Origin: Agaricus subrufescens
Taxonomy: Eukaryota; Basidiomycota; Agaricomycetes; Agaricales; Agaricaceae
DNA length: 64,000 nt
Reading direction: 5' to 3'
Assembly (NCBI GenBank): GCA_029945375.1
Contig: CM057058.1
Location: 3,534,001 to 3,598,000 of the forward strand
Below are positions 1 to 12,270 of the stretch, in pieces; within the stretch, counting starts at the first letter, position 1, and each line of letters starts with the position of its first letter. A model generated the notes under the pieces. It was given only the letters and a program-made list of their open reading frames with translations. It ran no database searches and had not been told where the DNA came from. A program made the translations under genes and the position numbers.

Positions 1-625
1 AAACAGGGAGAAGGAACGATGGTCTACGACCTTTGTTAGACTTCAAACCAGGAAATAACTGTCTCAAGGATTTCGGAGAGAGATATAAGAGTTTTCGAGC
101 AGAATAGATTTAGAGTTTCAAGAAGGGGTGATAATTCGATGCCTTTCTACTGTACACAAGTTCATTATATAGACATTTATCTTGAGTTAATAAGGAAACT
201 CGAATGATACAAAATTTAGGGGAAGAAAATAAATGAGAATAAGTTTGATAGTGAATCTACCCGTAAAATTTAATAAAAAAAATGTTTTTGAATTAGCTGT
301 GACTGGAGAAATGAGAACTAAACCAACAGGAATTATCGAGACAAAAGGAACGTTCACGAGGACACTACTGAAGGAGATTTTGAGTGCGAGAAATTAAATA
401 TTTGAAGTCATAGATTTTTGAATTTAAAGTTATAACGGCCACCGAGATGGCATTTGATATGGAATGGTACAGGTCAGCAGTCTGAAGGGGCTATGAAACA
501 AAAGGGATTTAAGTTTGAAATGGAGAAAATGACGAAGCAGTGTTGTGGCTGTTCCGAATATAGATTGATCCGAGATTTTGATGATATTGCCTATTTTCGG
601 TGGTAGGCATTATACCACCTTCACA
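1..625 (-). repeat. Element A 3' LTR (left copy, truncated at window edge)
   Basis: Direct repeat of 6905-7528. Its inner edge in element sense is TGTGAAGG, preceded by a purine-rich CCCGGGAGA at about 626-634 that can serve as the polypurine tract. The outer part lies outside the window. Confidence 0.92.
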
Positions 626-902
626 TCTCCCGGGTACTTCAAATACTGACCTCCTGGTCAGTGTAGCAACATGGTATTGATGAAAAAATTGATGGATATC
701 GATATCTGGGGGAAGGAGAGCATGCTGAATGTGATTAGGGGTTGTAAGAGCCAAGTTGGAGAGCAAGAATGGTGATGACGTGGCATAGGGTTTGGCTAGG
801 TGTTCGAAGTTGGTGCGTCTTTGTAGAATCTTCACTGTTGCGTTGCATTGAGAAGTATCGTAGATGAGTCTATGATGGATATGCAACGACGTGGCAGATG
901 GG

Positions 903-3900
903 CTAGGTGGTCTGGTGATGTGGGGAAGGTGATCGAAAATGTTGGGAAGACTGGTTATCGATTTCGACATCGTATGTTTCTTCCTCGAGGTGCTCAGGTG
1001 CCATATCTGTGATTTTCGTTACTGGAATAGCCCGTAGGTCTCGTGGGTGATAGGGAACAAGTCTGAATGCAGCAAATCGAAGTTTCGAGATTGAGCCATC
1101 GAGCTCAGCGAGGATGTAGGATCCACCACTCGTCCTTCTCAGTACCACCATCGGTCCAGAATAGCGTGGCTTTGTCTTGCTCCCTACATCGGTATCGTAG
1201 CGCGAGTTTCTGACCAGAACTAGAGTGCCAGGTGAGAAGTCAAAATCTTTGATGACGTTTGAGTACTTCTCATTGAAATGTCGGATAGATTCGAAACGTG
1301 CTTTCACCACCATCTCCTTTACGTTCCTCAGATCTTGTGGACGTTTCTGGAGTTGTATAGCCCAGATAGCAATAAGTTCTGATGTGGATAGCGGTCGTGA
1401 AATGGCTGGTGCGAGATAGGTTGCTTCTGCGAGATCGAAGGGGAATAGTGGTTCGAGTCCGTGTGCGATGTAGTATGGTGAGTAGCCAGTCGACTTCTGA
1501 ATTGATACACGTTCTGCCCAGAATACTGATGGTGCGGCTTGTGACCATTTAGATTCTTCTCCTTCTACTGCTTTGACAAGTGATTCTCGAACATCGAAGT
1601 GCCGGCGCTCAACTGGTCCGTTTGCTTGGGAGTTGTAGGGCGAAATCCGTATGTGGTTTATCTTGTATTGAGTAGAAAGATATTCAGCAGCTTGGATAAA
1701 GGCTGGCCCGTTGTCTGTCACTAGTTCTTCAACCGCTCCCCACCTACACAAGATGTCTTCGAAAATGAAAGCTCCTAGTGTTCGTCCCGTCTCGGTTCTG
1801 AGCATTCTCCATTCCGGATATGATGATAGTGAGCAACGTGCATGTACGATATATCGATAGCCATTTGACTTGGGCATAAACATTGTGTCAATGTAGACTT
1901 TGCGAAAGAGGGTGAAAGGGGTAGGGACTGTTGGCGGAATATGAAAGTTGTGTCGAAGGCGCGTCTGGCATTCATGACATGTCTTAATGTACCATTTGAC
2001 GTCTTGTTCTAGTTGCGGCCACCAGAAACGTTCAAGGAGGCGAATGCGGACTGTAAAAATGCCTTTGTGTCCTAACTCGTCGTGTGCTTGTTGGATGAGC
2101 TTGTAGCGTGATTCCTCGGGCACCACGAGTTTGTGTTTCATGTGGGGATCCTTTTTCCACAGATTTCCATCTCGCACGAAAAACTTGCAGGCAAACTGAA
2201 CAAATCGCTTGAAACTTTTGTCGGACATGTCTGGAGGTCGCTGAGGATCCAGTAGGAATGCGTAGACCTGGCTGAGTTCTTGATCTCGAAGGACTGCTTT
2301 CTCGGAGCACGGAATTGTAGGGGAACGATTTAGTGATTGTTCAGCAGGTGTAGGGTGGGCAGTTTCGGCTGCTGTGAAGGTTGAAGCGATGGTGATAGAT
2401 TGGTGAGTGAGTAATTTGAGTAGGTCTTCCTGTCCTGACGATCTGTTTATGATTTCCATCGAGAACGCGTTTGACGAGTCAATCCAGTCTTCATAGTCGT
2501 CTTTATCCACTGGGTCTTCTGGTGCTTGTGGTCGACGTGAAAGGCCATCGGGGCCGTGTTCCTTGCCTGGCACATGTCGAAGATGGAAGTCAAAGAGAAG
2601 GATAGCAGCAATCCACCGATTGATTGTTGCTGAGGGCTGAATGTCGGGATTGTTAATCATTCCTTTGATATACTTCGCGTCGACTTCAACCACCAACTTC
2701 TTCACTCCTACGATCCATAACCTCGCATCCTTGAATGCCCAAAATAATCCAAACAATTCTAATTTAGCTTGTGAGTACCGAGATTCTCGGTCATTGAGGG
2801 TAAGAGATCCAAAACGGGAGGGATATCGCTTTCGGTTGTCACCCATTTGGGAGAGTATGTAGCCGACAGCAATGTGTGAGGTGTCTACTGCAAGGATAAC
2901 TTCGTTGTTGCTCGTGTAATCGATTGCGCGAATGCATGGGGATTCTTCGGTCAGTCTCTTCAACTCTCTCATAGCTTTTTCTTCCTCTTTCCCAAACTCG
3001 AACTCAACTCCTTTCTTCGTCAGCCTGACTAATGGTCTTGCAATTTTGGCAAAGTCTCGAATGAAAATGCATATGGTTCCTACAGTACCAAGGAATCCTC
3101 GGACTTCAGTGATGTTTGTGCAGATTGGCCAGTCCATGATTTTCTGTATTCTTGAAGTATCTGGCAGGCGTCCCTCATAGGTGCAACGGTGGCCGACGAC
3201 AATGGTGGAGGGTGTGCATAGACGAAGTTTTGGGCCAGAAAAGGTGCCTCCGGCGTGTTTGATACGTTGGAGGATTCGGTTGGCATCATTGAGGTGTTCC
3301 CAGACAAATCGACGAATCCCTGGGTTTTCAGGTATAGTCTCAAATCCATCTCCTAACTCATACCGTGATTTCGGACCTTTGACAGGGATGTCGTCAACAA
3401 AAGGAACTGCTATTTCGGGAATTTCGTCTTGAAGGAGAAAGGTGAGATCGCCATGTTGAATCTGCATTGAATTAGTGTATCCCATAGGGATAGATGTGAG
3501 GCGAAGGGTGCCGAGAGGTGTCTGGAAGGTGGTGAGATCTCGAGACTGTGATGCGAGTTTGCGCTGATCGAATCCAACTAGTAAATCAAAAGTCGTGTAG
3601 CAGGCACGGCCTCCAAATGATTCAGCATATGTTTCGACAATAGGGGGTAGGCCAGCATCCTTGATGGTTACAGCATTCAAGGGCTGTAGATCATGAACGA
3701 GGCGGAGTGATTTCCCATCTTTCTTCAGCACACAGAACCAGCGGGAGCGATAGGAGGAGCTTGAAGGCTCGTAGACTCCGGCAGCGATCTTTGCTTTGAT
3801 GATTTCGACAACTTGCTGATAGATTCCGGGTGGAATGGGGATGTTACGAAGGGCCCAAGGTATGTGTTCGATTGTAGGAATTGTTATAGGGTCAAAATAC

Positions 3901-4397
3901 TCATCCAAGAACTTTCCTTTCTCCTCTTCTGTCCAAGCTAATCCGAGTTCCTGCAATTTGACAAGATGGTGCGCCAGCTTTTCTTCTTCTGGCCATAGAA
4001 ATCCCTCTGAGTTTAGTTTTAGGGCCTCTTTTCGTTCAAGAGTGTAGCGGAAGCCAGGAGAGAAGTCAGGGGGATGAGTGGGGAGTTGTGGGAGTGATTC
4101 GAGTGGGTTACATGGTATGCGGCGTACAATTCGGAAATTTTCTGGAAGGGTGGTCGAGACTGGCTTTACTCAATTTGCGACTTTCTTGTATTTGTATGAT
4201 GATACTCCTAGGTGTTCGGAGTGGTTGCTTAGGTGTGGTAGGTCAATTTCATATATTTCTTGTGGTTTGTGAATGGGGTCGAATGCAGCAGTAGTGAAAG
4301 CGAGTGGCAATATCATTGAGCATATGAGAGGTGTGACGGATATGGAAGGTGGATGATATAATCGTGTTGCAGTTGAATCTCCTTGGCTTGTAACCAA
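903..4397 (-). pseudogene. pol: Element A pol: reverse transcriptase, RNase H, integrase, with one in-frame TGA
   Basis: From the first ATG at 4397 the frame runs to 903 with a single TGA at 4170-4172. From 3956 it is open for 1017 codons. The part before and just after the TGA aligns with the pol of element B (KYK near the stop, then PENFRIVRR), so the stop lies within true coding sequence. Counting from 3956, the RT lies at about aa 55-260 with the motif FVDD near 185. RNase H begins near aa 350 (LAVDTS). The integrase HHCC zinc region is at about 640-680, and the core has D (YIDT), D (VTDNGP) and E (PVERR). No chromodomain is visible. Pol is in the -1 frame relative to gag and its ATG lies 11 nt beyond the gag stop, so expression would need frameshifting or reinitiation. 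Confidence 0.9.
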
Positions 4398-4408
4398 ATC
4401 ATCGAAAA

Positions 4409-6679
4409 CTAAAAACCCGACTCAGTTGATGCTTGGCCTCGGACGCGAACACTGGTGGGTATGGTGAGTAGTTCCTTTGTATTTGGGTCAAGTAAGGTGA
4501 TTTCTGAGTCGCCGTTTGCATAGTGTCGAGTTTTGGCTTGAGTGAGGGTCAAAAATGGTCGTCCGAGGAGCATTTCGTATGGGGCTGTTTCGAAAACTTG
4601 GGCTTGGAGGTAAAAGACATTACTGCCTATGCAAACTGGCAAGTCCCTGAGGAGTCCCAAGGTCATTTCCTTGGAAGAGTTTGCCGCCTCCATTAACACA
4701 TTCTTCTCTTTCAACAAAGGTAAGCCCAGTCTTTCCCAGATGTCTCGTCGAATACCAATAATTTGTGATCCTTCATCCAATATAGCGTTGACAGTAACTT
4801 TGCTATCAATTTCCAAAGGGATTGTTTGTAGGTCCTCGATATGGTTTGCTACGATGATAGGATTATTGGGGGAGGATAAGTGGTGGTGTATGAATGAGAG
4901 GGAAGTGGTGTATGAGTCGAGGGGTACTTCTTCGAGTGAAGAACTAGTTGCTGCCTGTCCAGTGGGCATTCGGTGAGTTGTTACTTGCTCCTTGATATGT
5001 TTCCTGACTTCTGGAGCGATAGCGTAAAGTTCTTTTTGTGTCAACGTCACCAATCCATCTAGACTCCTTTCTACAACTTTCTGCACTGTTCCTGCATCCT
5101 CAATGGGAGCTGCAAAGCGAAACTGTGGTTGGGAAGTAGGAGTGCTGGTAGGTTTGTTGGAAGGGGATTGTTGGGTTGGTGCCGATCCTGGGTTTACTGG
5201 TTTGCCTGGTGCGTTCTTTGCTTTACCCAAATTTCCAGCCCGTTTCCTTATATCTTCCTGCCGTTTCATAGCTGCCAGTGCTACTGCTTCAAGACACCTT
5301 ATTTCTTCTTCATCATGTGTGGAGGAGTTTGCGAATGCAACAGATAATGCTGCCGGAGATATGATTTCTTCTGTAGATGCTGGTGTCGAGACTTCTATTA
5401 TGTTGGACTGGACTGTGTTACGTGGGTTTACTTGATGCCAATTATCGATGCGTTCCTTCATGTTACGGCCTAGAGCGAGTTGGGGAGTTATCTGGGTGCT
5501 GTCAGGAACACAAATTCGGTTTGTAGCATCACGTTTACACAAGCCTCGACGAAGATAGTCATCCAGGACAGTACAGTTTCTGAACATATGATCCGTTGCT
5601 GAACACATTCCACATGGCCAGTTATTGCGTGGTGGAGAAGAGCCGTAATTTCGACTTTGTGATGGTTGGGCTGTGTTAGAAGTGGGGATACGGCTAGCGA
5701 GACGATTCAAGAATGCATCCGACATCAATATTTGTTCGATTGAGGCCATGTCCAATGTAGAGGGGGTTGATGAGCTATATGTGCCCTGTGGAGGAGATGG
5801 TTGGTGGTGCGTGTTCTGAGTGGGAGGTGGGGTGTATGGGGCTGGTGAAGACGGCATGAAATTGACAAGGTTTCGGTTGTTAGGGCCATCTAGTAGGAAG
5901 CGAACAGTCTCCTCGACAGTGTTGATATCCCAAGGATCGTCGAGACGATGGCGAGGCTCTTGTACCCAAAGCTGGGTGCGAAGTTGGTTCCGGAATTCAA
6001 AATGGAAACCATCCATGAAGAACTTATTTCGTTCACGGCGCGAGATCAATCCTTGGCCTATCAACCAGTCTGCCCTGGGAAGGAATTCTCTGTAGTATTC
6101 ACCGAACTGTACCCGGTCTCGTAGTGGTGTGGCTGCATGACGTTCCACAAATAGCTCTAGGTCGGTGACAGTATACAGGGTGTCGTCTTCGGCTCCCAGA
6201 TACATACTGATAATTTCTCTTTTGAAATCATTCCAGTCATTCCCAGATGCTGTAGGTCGAGTCCTCCAGGAGTCATAGTCTCTGCTATCGAGATAACGGA
6301 GGGTTTGTGCAATCTGCTCAGCTTGTGTAATCCCGCAATCTCTGGCCAAGACTTCTATATCCTCGAAAAACCTCAATAGAGAGCGTGCATTCCCATCGAA
6401 TCTGGGTGCGTTACGATCGGTGCGATAAGGCATAGGACGGGGCTGAACAATATACTGGATGTTAGGTTGGTTAGGCGGATTCTGTGGAGGATTAGGGGGA
6501 TTGGGAGGATTAGGAGGGTTGAGGGGATTGGGGTTTAGTGGGTTGAACGGTGGCTGTAGTCCTGGAAATTGAGCGGGTTGGAAACCAGGGGCAGCTGCAT
6601 TATTGTCGGGAGGGAAGTGAGCAGCGCCATATGCTGGAAGTTGTTCTTGTGCACCAATGTCATGTCCGTGGTCTGCCAT
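4409..6679 (-). CDS. gag: Element A gag-protease polyprotein (756 aa)
   Basis: This is one intact ORF. Residues 1-80 are low complexity with NPPNPP repeats. The capsid-like region is at about 85-270. A retroviral-type zinc knuckle, CX2CX4HX4C (CGMCSATDHMFRNC), is at about 356-369. A retropepsin-like domain starts near 630 with LDEGSQ at 634-639 and LLGRPF near 705. The protease motif reads D-E-G rather than the usual D-S/T-G, whereas the related element B has DSG. Gag and protease are fused in one frame here, unlike element B where they are in two frames. The ATG at 6679 is the first in frame. The ORF is well preserved, consistent with a young insertion. Confidence 0.9.
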   Translation of the reverse strand: MADHGHDIGAQEQLPAYGAAHFPPDNNAAAPGFQPAQFPGLQPPFNPLNPNPLNPPNPPNPPNPPQNPPNQPNIQYIVQPRPMPYRTDRNAPRFDGNARSLLRFFEDIEVLARDCGITQAEQIAQTLRYLDSRDYDSWRTRPTASGNDWNDFKREIISMYLGAEDDTLYTVTDLELFVERHAATPLRDRVQFGEYYREFLPRADWLIGQGLISRRERNKFFMDGFHFEFRNQLRTQLWVQEPRHRLDDPWDINTVEETVRFLLDGPNNRNLVNFMPSSPAPYTPPPTQNTHHQPSPPQGTYSSSTPSTLDMASIEQILMSDAFLNRLASRIPTSNTAQPSQSRNYGSSPPRNNWPCGMCSATDHMFRNCTVLDDYLRRGLCKRDATNRICVPDSTQITPQLALGRNMKERIDNWHQVNPRNTVQSNIIEVSTPASTEEIISPAALSVAFANSSTHDEEEIRCLEAVALAAMKRQEDIRKRAGNLGKAKNAPGKPVNPGSAPTQQSPSNKPTSTPTSQPQFRFAAPIEDAGTVQKVVERSLDGLVTLTQKELYAIAPEVRKHIKEQVTTHRMPTGQAATSSSLEEVPLDSYTTSLSFIHHHLSSPNNPIIVANHIEDLQTIPLEIDSKVTVNAILDEGSQIIGIRRDIWERLGLPLLKEKNVLMEAANSSKEMTLGLLRDLPVCIGSNVFYLQAQVFETAPYEMLLGRPFLTLTQAKTRHYANGDSEITLLDPNTKELLTIPTSVRVRGQASTESGF

Positions 6680-6904
6680 GAGGTGGTTGAGGTCAAATGA
6701 TGTGGAAGATATAGAGGAGGTGTCTGAAACAAAAGAAAGGAATTCGTCGAGAGTGTTAGCTGAGGTGGCAGAGAAATTTCGGGGATCACGAAGTGCTAGG
6801 GTGACTTCGTGTGCAAGACTCCGTTCAATCTTGGGAGACGAAGTGTGGTTTGAAGCCCCTCGCGGTGGGCTCCAGTTGAAGAGCGAGGAAGCGTCTCTGA
6901 GACG

Positions 6905-7528
6905 AAACAGGGAGAAGGAACGATGGTCTATGACCTTCGTTAGACTTCAAACCAGGAAATAACTGTCTCAAGGATTTCGGAGAGAGATATAAGAGTTTTC
7001 GAGCAGAATAGATTTAGAGTTTCAAGAAGGGGTGATAATTCGATGCCTTTCTACTGTACACAAGTTCATTATATAGACATTTATCTTGAGTTAATAAGGA
7101 AACTCGAATGATACGAAATTTAGGGGAAGAAAATAAATGAGAATCAGTTTGATAGTGAATCTACCCGTAAAATTTAATAAAAAAATGTTTTTGAATTAGC
7201 TGTGACTGGAGAAATGAGAACTAAACCAACAGGAATTATCGAGACAAAAGGAACGTTCACGAGGACACTACTGAAGGAGATTTTGAGTGCGAGAAATTAA
7301 ATATTTGAAGTCATAGATTTTTGAATTTAAAGTTATAACGGCCACCGAGATGGCATTTGATATGGAATGGTACAGGTCAGCAGTCTGAAGGGGCTATGAA
7401 ACAAAAGGGACTTAAGTTTGAAATGGAGAAAATGACGAAGCAGTGTTGTGGCTGTTCCGAATATAGATTGATCCGAGATTTTGATGATATTGCCTATTTT
7501 CGGTGGTAGGCATTATACCACCTTCACA
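6905..7528 (-). repeat. Element A 5' LTR (right copy)
   Basis: Direct repeat of 1-625. The right edge ends in CACA at 7528. The inner edge is at or left of 6905, because the comparison copy is cut by the window. A TGTG at 6846 would pair with the terminal CACA as a short inverted terminus, so the true LTR may be 6846-7528. I found no convincing tRNA primer binding site beside it. Confidence 0.85.
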
Positions 7529-7615
7529 CTGGACACGAGGCGGGAGGGCTGTGGGCACTGCATGTCCGACTCGTGAATCATACTAATAGCTCATACTCCG
7601 TCTCCCTTTACCCCC

Positions 7616-10600
7616 ATGCCATGCGACCGCTCTCCCCGCTGCTCTTCCCATTCATCCATACCTTACTCTAGTCATCCTTCTTCTCGTTCATGGACACCAC
7701 AGTCCTCTCGCCCTTCTTCCCAAAATAATGCACAGAGTCAACGTAACCAATATGATCTCTGCGGGTCACCACATCCGTACCCTGCGATCCCTGTAGGAAA
7801 CGTTGATACCCCTCCTCAGATCCAAATCAATGGCCAGCCTCCATCTTACTCAGCTCCACAACAACTCTCAGCTGTGCCTAGAGTCGCAACTGCCGGCCCT
7901 TCATCTTCTAGCATTTACAATGACTACTTGGGTCCCCAAATCTCTTCTTCCCCACCTTGCCCGTCCTTCACTTTCACTTCGCCTTCACCTGCTCCTTCCC
8001 GTCGACACGGTTCCCCCACTCTTAATGACATGTTCGGTGAAATTCCAGTTACTGATGTTGTTGGTCACATGTTGCCTAGTGTCCATCAGAATCAACCATC
8101 GCGTCCGTTACTTGCCAACGAAAGCCCTCAGCCTCCTGATCACCGCCAGGAGCACCGTTCCTCTGGCGAGTTACTTCGGACAAACACCTCTACGTCGCCA
8201 GATGTCGCTCAATTGCCGCATACCAATGCGTCCCTCCCTGCTCAGTCATCACTTCTGTATCCAGCACCATCTCAGCTTGTGAACTACGACCATTCAACGA
8301 GCATGCAACATCGTCAATCGAACAATACCTACTACACTGCACCTCGACATCCTCATTTTGAGCAAGTCTCGCATCCCCACAGCCAATCCATGCAGCCGCC
8401 TCTCATGCTGCAACAACTGTCTGTGAGTAATTAATCGACATCAATATATATCTACTCTAAACCGTTCGTAGCAGCAGCCTGATCAGCGTCTACAACTCCT
8501 ACGGAGCCCTGGTCAGGGCATGTTCTACCAAGCTAGTAATTTCTCGTTATCGGGTGCTGTGTTCATCGATTATAATGCTCCCAATTGTGAGGACGATTCT
8601 CCGATACCAAGTATATGGTAACTGACTCTCATTATGGGTAGTGAACTTCACAATGCCAGATAACAACTGTGAGGAAGTTATCGTCGTTTATGATTGAACT
8701 AACACGATTCTCATACCTGTGCCTAGTCATGTCTTCTTTTCTCAAAGAAACGATAATAGGAGCCGAATTTGATTCTTCGGATCCCAACATGCCGCTACGG
8801 TGCCACCCTGGAACACGATTGGAGATCATAGAGCGTTGTCGAAACTTCATCCTTACTTGCCATGGGCCCCAGAAGCTGCGATGGGTAGTAGGTTCAGCTG
8901 GGGTTGGAAATCGGCGATCATGCAGTCCGTCACTCGAGAATTAAATGGTCCCTCAAACGTTGTTGTCGGTGCAACCATTTTCTTTTCTATCAGTGGTCGT
9001 CAAGATGGAACAAAAGCAGTCAACACCATAGCTTACCAGCTAGCTGCCAAATTTGCTCCATATCGTCTCTTTGTCCAACGTGAACTCGCACGCGATCCTT
9101 CCCTCTTCCATAAATCACTACCAACTCAATTCAACAAATTCATTGTTGAACCGTTCATTCATCGTCCATTCTTACCCCCTTCTTCTCGCCTTTTGGTCAT
9201 CCTCGATGGTCTGGATGAGTGCTCCAATATCTCGACGCAGCAGGAGCTCATTGGACTTATTTCATTCTTTTCCATCAGATATCCCTCCTCGCCTATCGCA
9301 TGGATGGTTGCTAGCCGCCCCGAACCTCACATCACGTCCTTCTTTTCTCGATCCAATGTCGCAATCTCATATGAGAAAGAGGAAATTCTAGTAGATTCAG
9401 AGCAGGCACACGAAGATGTCAAACGCTTTCTCCGTGATAAGTTCAGGGAGATCCGGCAGTCATCAACTACACTGCGACGTTTGCCACAATGGCCTTCGGA
9501 GAGCGATTTCTTTAAAATTGCTAATGCTGCTGGCGGCCTGTTCGCGTATGCCTCGACGGTTGTCCGGTACATTGGTGATCCTAATTATGGCAACCCCCGT
9601 GAACAACTTCGTAATGTGCTAGACGTTATTGAGGCGGGTGTTAAATTGGAGTTATCTGGACAGGATCATCCGATGGCTCAGCTGGACGCATTGTATGCAC
9701 ATATCATGTCCAGAATTCCAGATAGAGCTATGCGCCACACAAGAAAATTGTTGCTTGTTTATGCGGGAAGGCAGATGAACATGTATGGCTTCAAAAGCAT
9801 TTGCAATTTTCTGGGAATGACGGAAGATGCTGTCTATGGTGCCACTCATCATATTCACTCTATTGCTATCATCCCTGACCCTGATGTCGCTGATGATGAA
9901 GATCTCAAATTCTTCCATAAATCATTCTCTGACTACCTACGAGATTCTAAACGATCGGGGTTCTCCCCAGATATTGAGTCTGAAGCCGAGCAGCTCGTAG
10001 AGTTGTGTATACAGAGAATTCTTGAAGAAGGTCCTTCTAGCATTTGTGGAGATGATGCGAATGAAGGGGACTTAACTGTTTCGTACGGCATTTTGAAACA
10101 TTGTCCTGGGTATCCGCGTACGATAACTCTTTCGTGGCCAACTCCAGACAATTATTCGGATCTGGAAATGCGTAAGAGGATGTTTGAGAGTGCTCTGGAC
10201 GAAACCCCAATCAATCTGCTCCGGGATGGCAGAATTCGGAAAGTATTAACGCTCTACATGCATGTGTTGACCACGTGCTTCGCCAAGCTGAGTAGAGATT
10301 TTCCTTTGGATGAATTGCGAGACTTTCCATTTGTATGTAACATCGAGTCTTATCCTATCTATGTTACTCAATTTATGCTCAAGGAGGAACCTCACCGTCG
10401 TGAGTTCTTGGAACATGGCATCCTCAAACAGGCTCCACTAGAGACGATCAACTGTAACGCAATCATGATGAACCGTTACATACAATTACGCTTCAAAGGC
10501 CCGAGAGGTAGCGCGTGGAACAACGCCTGTCGAGTGAGTTCAACCCCTTCTTAATGGTCGGAACTTAGTATTTAATTATTTGCCTAGCATTCAAAGCAAG

Positions 10601-10905
10601 GTCATGTTGAGGACTGGTCAACGAGATTTCGACGTTGCTGCACATACTGTTGCGATCGACTCATGCACCATATTCAAATGTGTTCGGAGGGTTATCTTGT
10701 CACAGTCATTGAATTCACCGCTGAACATCGTGTGGTAGAATTTCGATTTGCTGATCCTGAAGATCGTGTCTCGGAATGGACGTATCGCTTTGCTATCGGA
10801 CAAGACATCTTTGGTAAGGAACCCGATGATGGTGCCATAGATGATGAGAACACTGGGGATTCGAGCAAAGGCTCAGATGACGAGGGCGACGAAAACTTGT
10901 ATTGA
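7616..10905 (+). pseudogene. NLR-like NACHT gene, copy 1, frameshifted in the P-loop
   Basis: Exons deduced by alignment with copy 3: 7616-8422, 8472-8586, 8642-8668, 8727-10533 and 10588-10905. All introns are GT...AG and about 50-58 nt. The product would have a Pro/Ser/His-rich disordered N-terminus of about 270 aa, a NACHT (STAND P-loop NTPase) module, and a C-terminal exon containing CTYC. The Walker A stretch reads GSAGVG and then loses frame: one G is missing between 8910 and 8911, where copies 2 and 3 read GGAAA followed by GTCG or ATCGG in frame as GKS. Downstream the frame is open again to the end (Walker B LVILDGLDEC, then FHKSFSDYLR). Exon phases otherwise match copy 3 exactly, so the break is one indel. 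The Gypsy LTR ends 87 bp upstream and may have displaced the promoter. Confidence 0.88.
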
Positions 10906-11489
10906 AATTTTTGTTATTACTTCATCAATCCCTCATAATGACATGCCGATTAATCACTATTACCATGTTTCATATATAACGAAAGCTGAGAGAGTGGAGT
11001 CCCCTGACTAACGGGGCATCGCACATGTCTACGACGATGTTGAAGGGAAACGGAGAATTAGTTCTACAATTGACTGGTTCCATGTTTCTTTATATTTTGT
11101 TGAAATGAATGTATTACTCGGTATAAGCTTTTACTGCTCTCACTTTTTGCCCCCCCCTTGAAGCGCATTCTATTCACCAATATCTAGCATAAAATGAGGC
11201 AAGGATTCTGAGCACCATGCATTATTTACGACAGGATTTTGACGAGCCCCGCTGTTTAACATGTGCGTCATGAAGTGCTCGATAGGCTGTTTAAAAATAT
11301 GTTGACGTCTCATCAAAGATCTGGACCTGACATTGGAGATCACTAATAGAAGGATCATTAGCTCCGAGAAAGGTTTATGCAAGGTTTATGCCATCAGGGC
11401 CATAGGCCCATAACGTGATCTGAAGCACTGCCCGGTGCTGACGCTTCAATATCACAGCTCGTACATTGTACCAACCCAACGTCCCTCCC
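10906..11489. other. Spacer between NLR copies 1 and 2
   Basis: No gene is supported here. The last 90 bp align loosely with the promoter flank of copies 1 and 3, including a pyrimidine-rich stretch just before the start codon. The rest has no structure that I recognise. Confidence 0.5.
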
Positions 11490-12270
11490 ATGCCCAGCGA
11501 CCGCTCTCTCAAGCCTTCTCATTCGTTCCTTCCCTACCCCAACTATACCAATCGCTCGTCTTCTCCCTCACACCAGTCTCACTGGTCTTGCACCGTTGGT
11601 GGTGTCTCGGTGCCGTACATACCACTCAATCCACTTCAACCGCAAGAACCCTCTCTCGAAGACCATATACAAAATATTTTTGCCCCTTCTCGCATTCGAA
11701 TCAACCGTGTACCTTTAGCAAATGGGACGCAACAGCAACAATCAGCTCTTGCTGACGCTGTTGTGCAACAGCAATCATCTATGCCTGATTGGGCACCTTT
11801 TTATCCAGTAGCATCCCAACTCGTCAACTACGACTATTCAATCGGTGTACAACATCACCAACCATACATTGTCCATTCCCCTACACCTCGGCAATTTCAA
11901 TGCGAACATGTCACGCAAACTGGAACCCAGTTTACACAGCCATATTCTACCTTGCATGCGGTATTAGTGAGTTACCTCTTGAGTCGACATAGATGGCTGC
12001 TGAAACATTTCCATTAGCTTCCAAGTCAATATACACTACAAGAACGGGACAGCATCTTTCATCAAGCCCATGATTTTGTCATCTCCTCAGGGAGCCGGGT
12101 ACGCGTTCCCAATAAAGGATATACATGACTACGACACTGTGAATGGGGGAGTGGAAAGATCTGGAGAGATAGAGTCTCCAGGTCTCCAGGCGGTAGGAGC
12201 GAGGTTGGAACAGCATCGGGTCGCCCAAGAACGAAGGGCACCGCCCAGCCGATGCGTTCCAAAACAAGGC

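Larger units (their letters stand above)
1..7528 (-). mobile_element. Ty3/Gypsy LTR retrotransposon (element A), left end cut by the window
   Basis: Two direct copies of a long terminal repeat flank a gag-protease ORF and a reverse transcriptase-RNase H-integrase ORF read on the minus strand. The outer right LTR edge is at 7528. To its right the sequence resumes as the 5' flank of an NLR-like gene, matched by the flank of the third NLR copy near 22449, so the element landed 87 bp upstream of that gene's start codon. The left LTR is truncated by position 1, so no target duplication can be checked. By eye the two LTR copies differ at about six positions over about 620 bp, which implies a fairly recent insertion. 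The pol ORF has one in-frame stop, so this copy may not be autonomous. Confidence 0.93.

Noticed and set aside
1270..3432. Several plus- and minus-strand ORFs of 60-90 aa within element A pol
   Set aside because: They are shadow frames of the long pol ORF without independent support.
8669..8944. Separate small gene at the start of NLR copy 1 exon 4
   Set aside because: It is the 5' part of exon 4 before the one-base deletion, as shown by copies 2 and 3.
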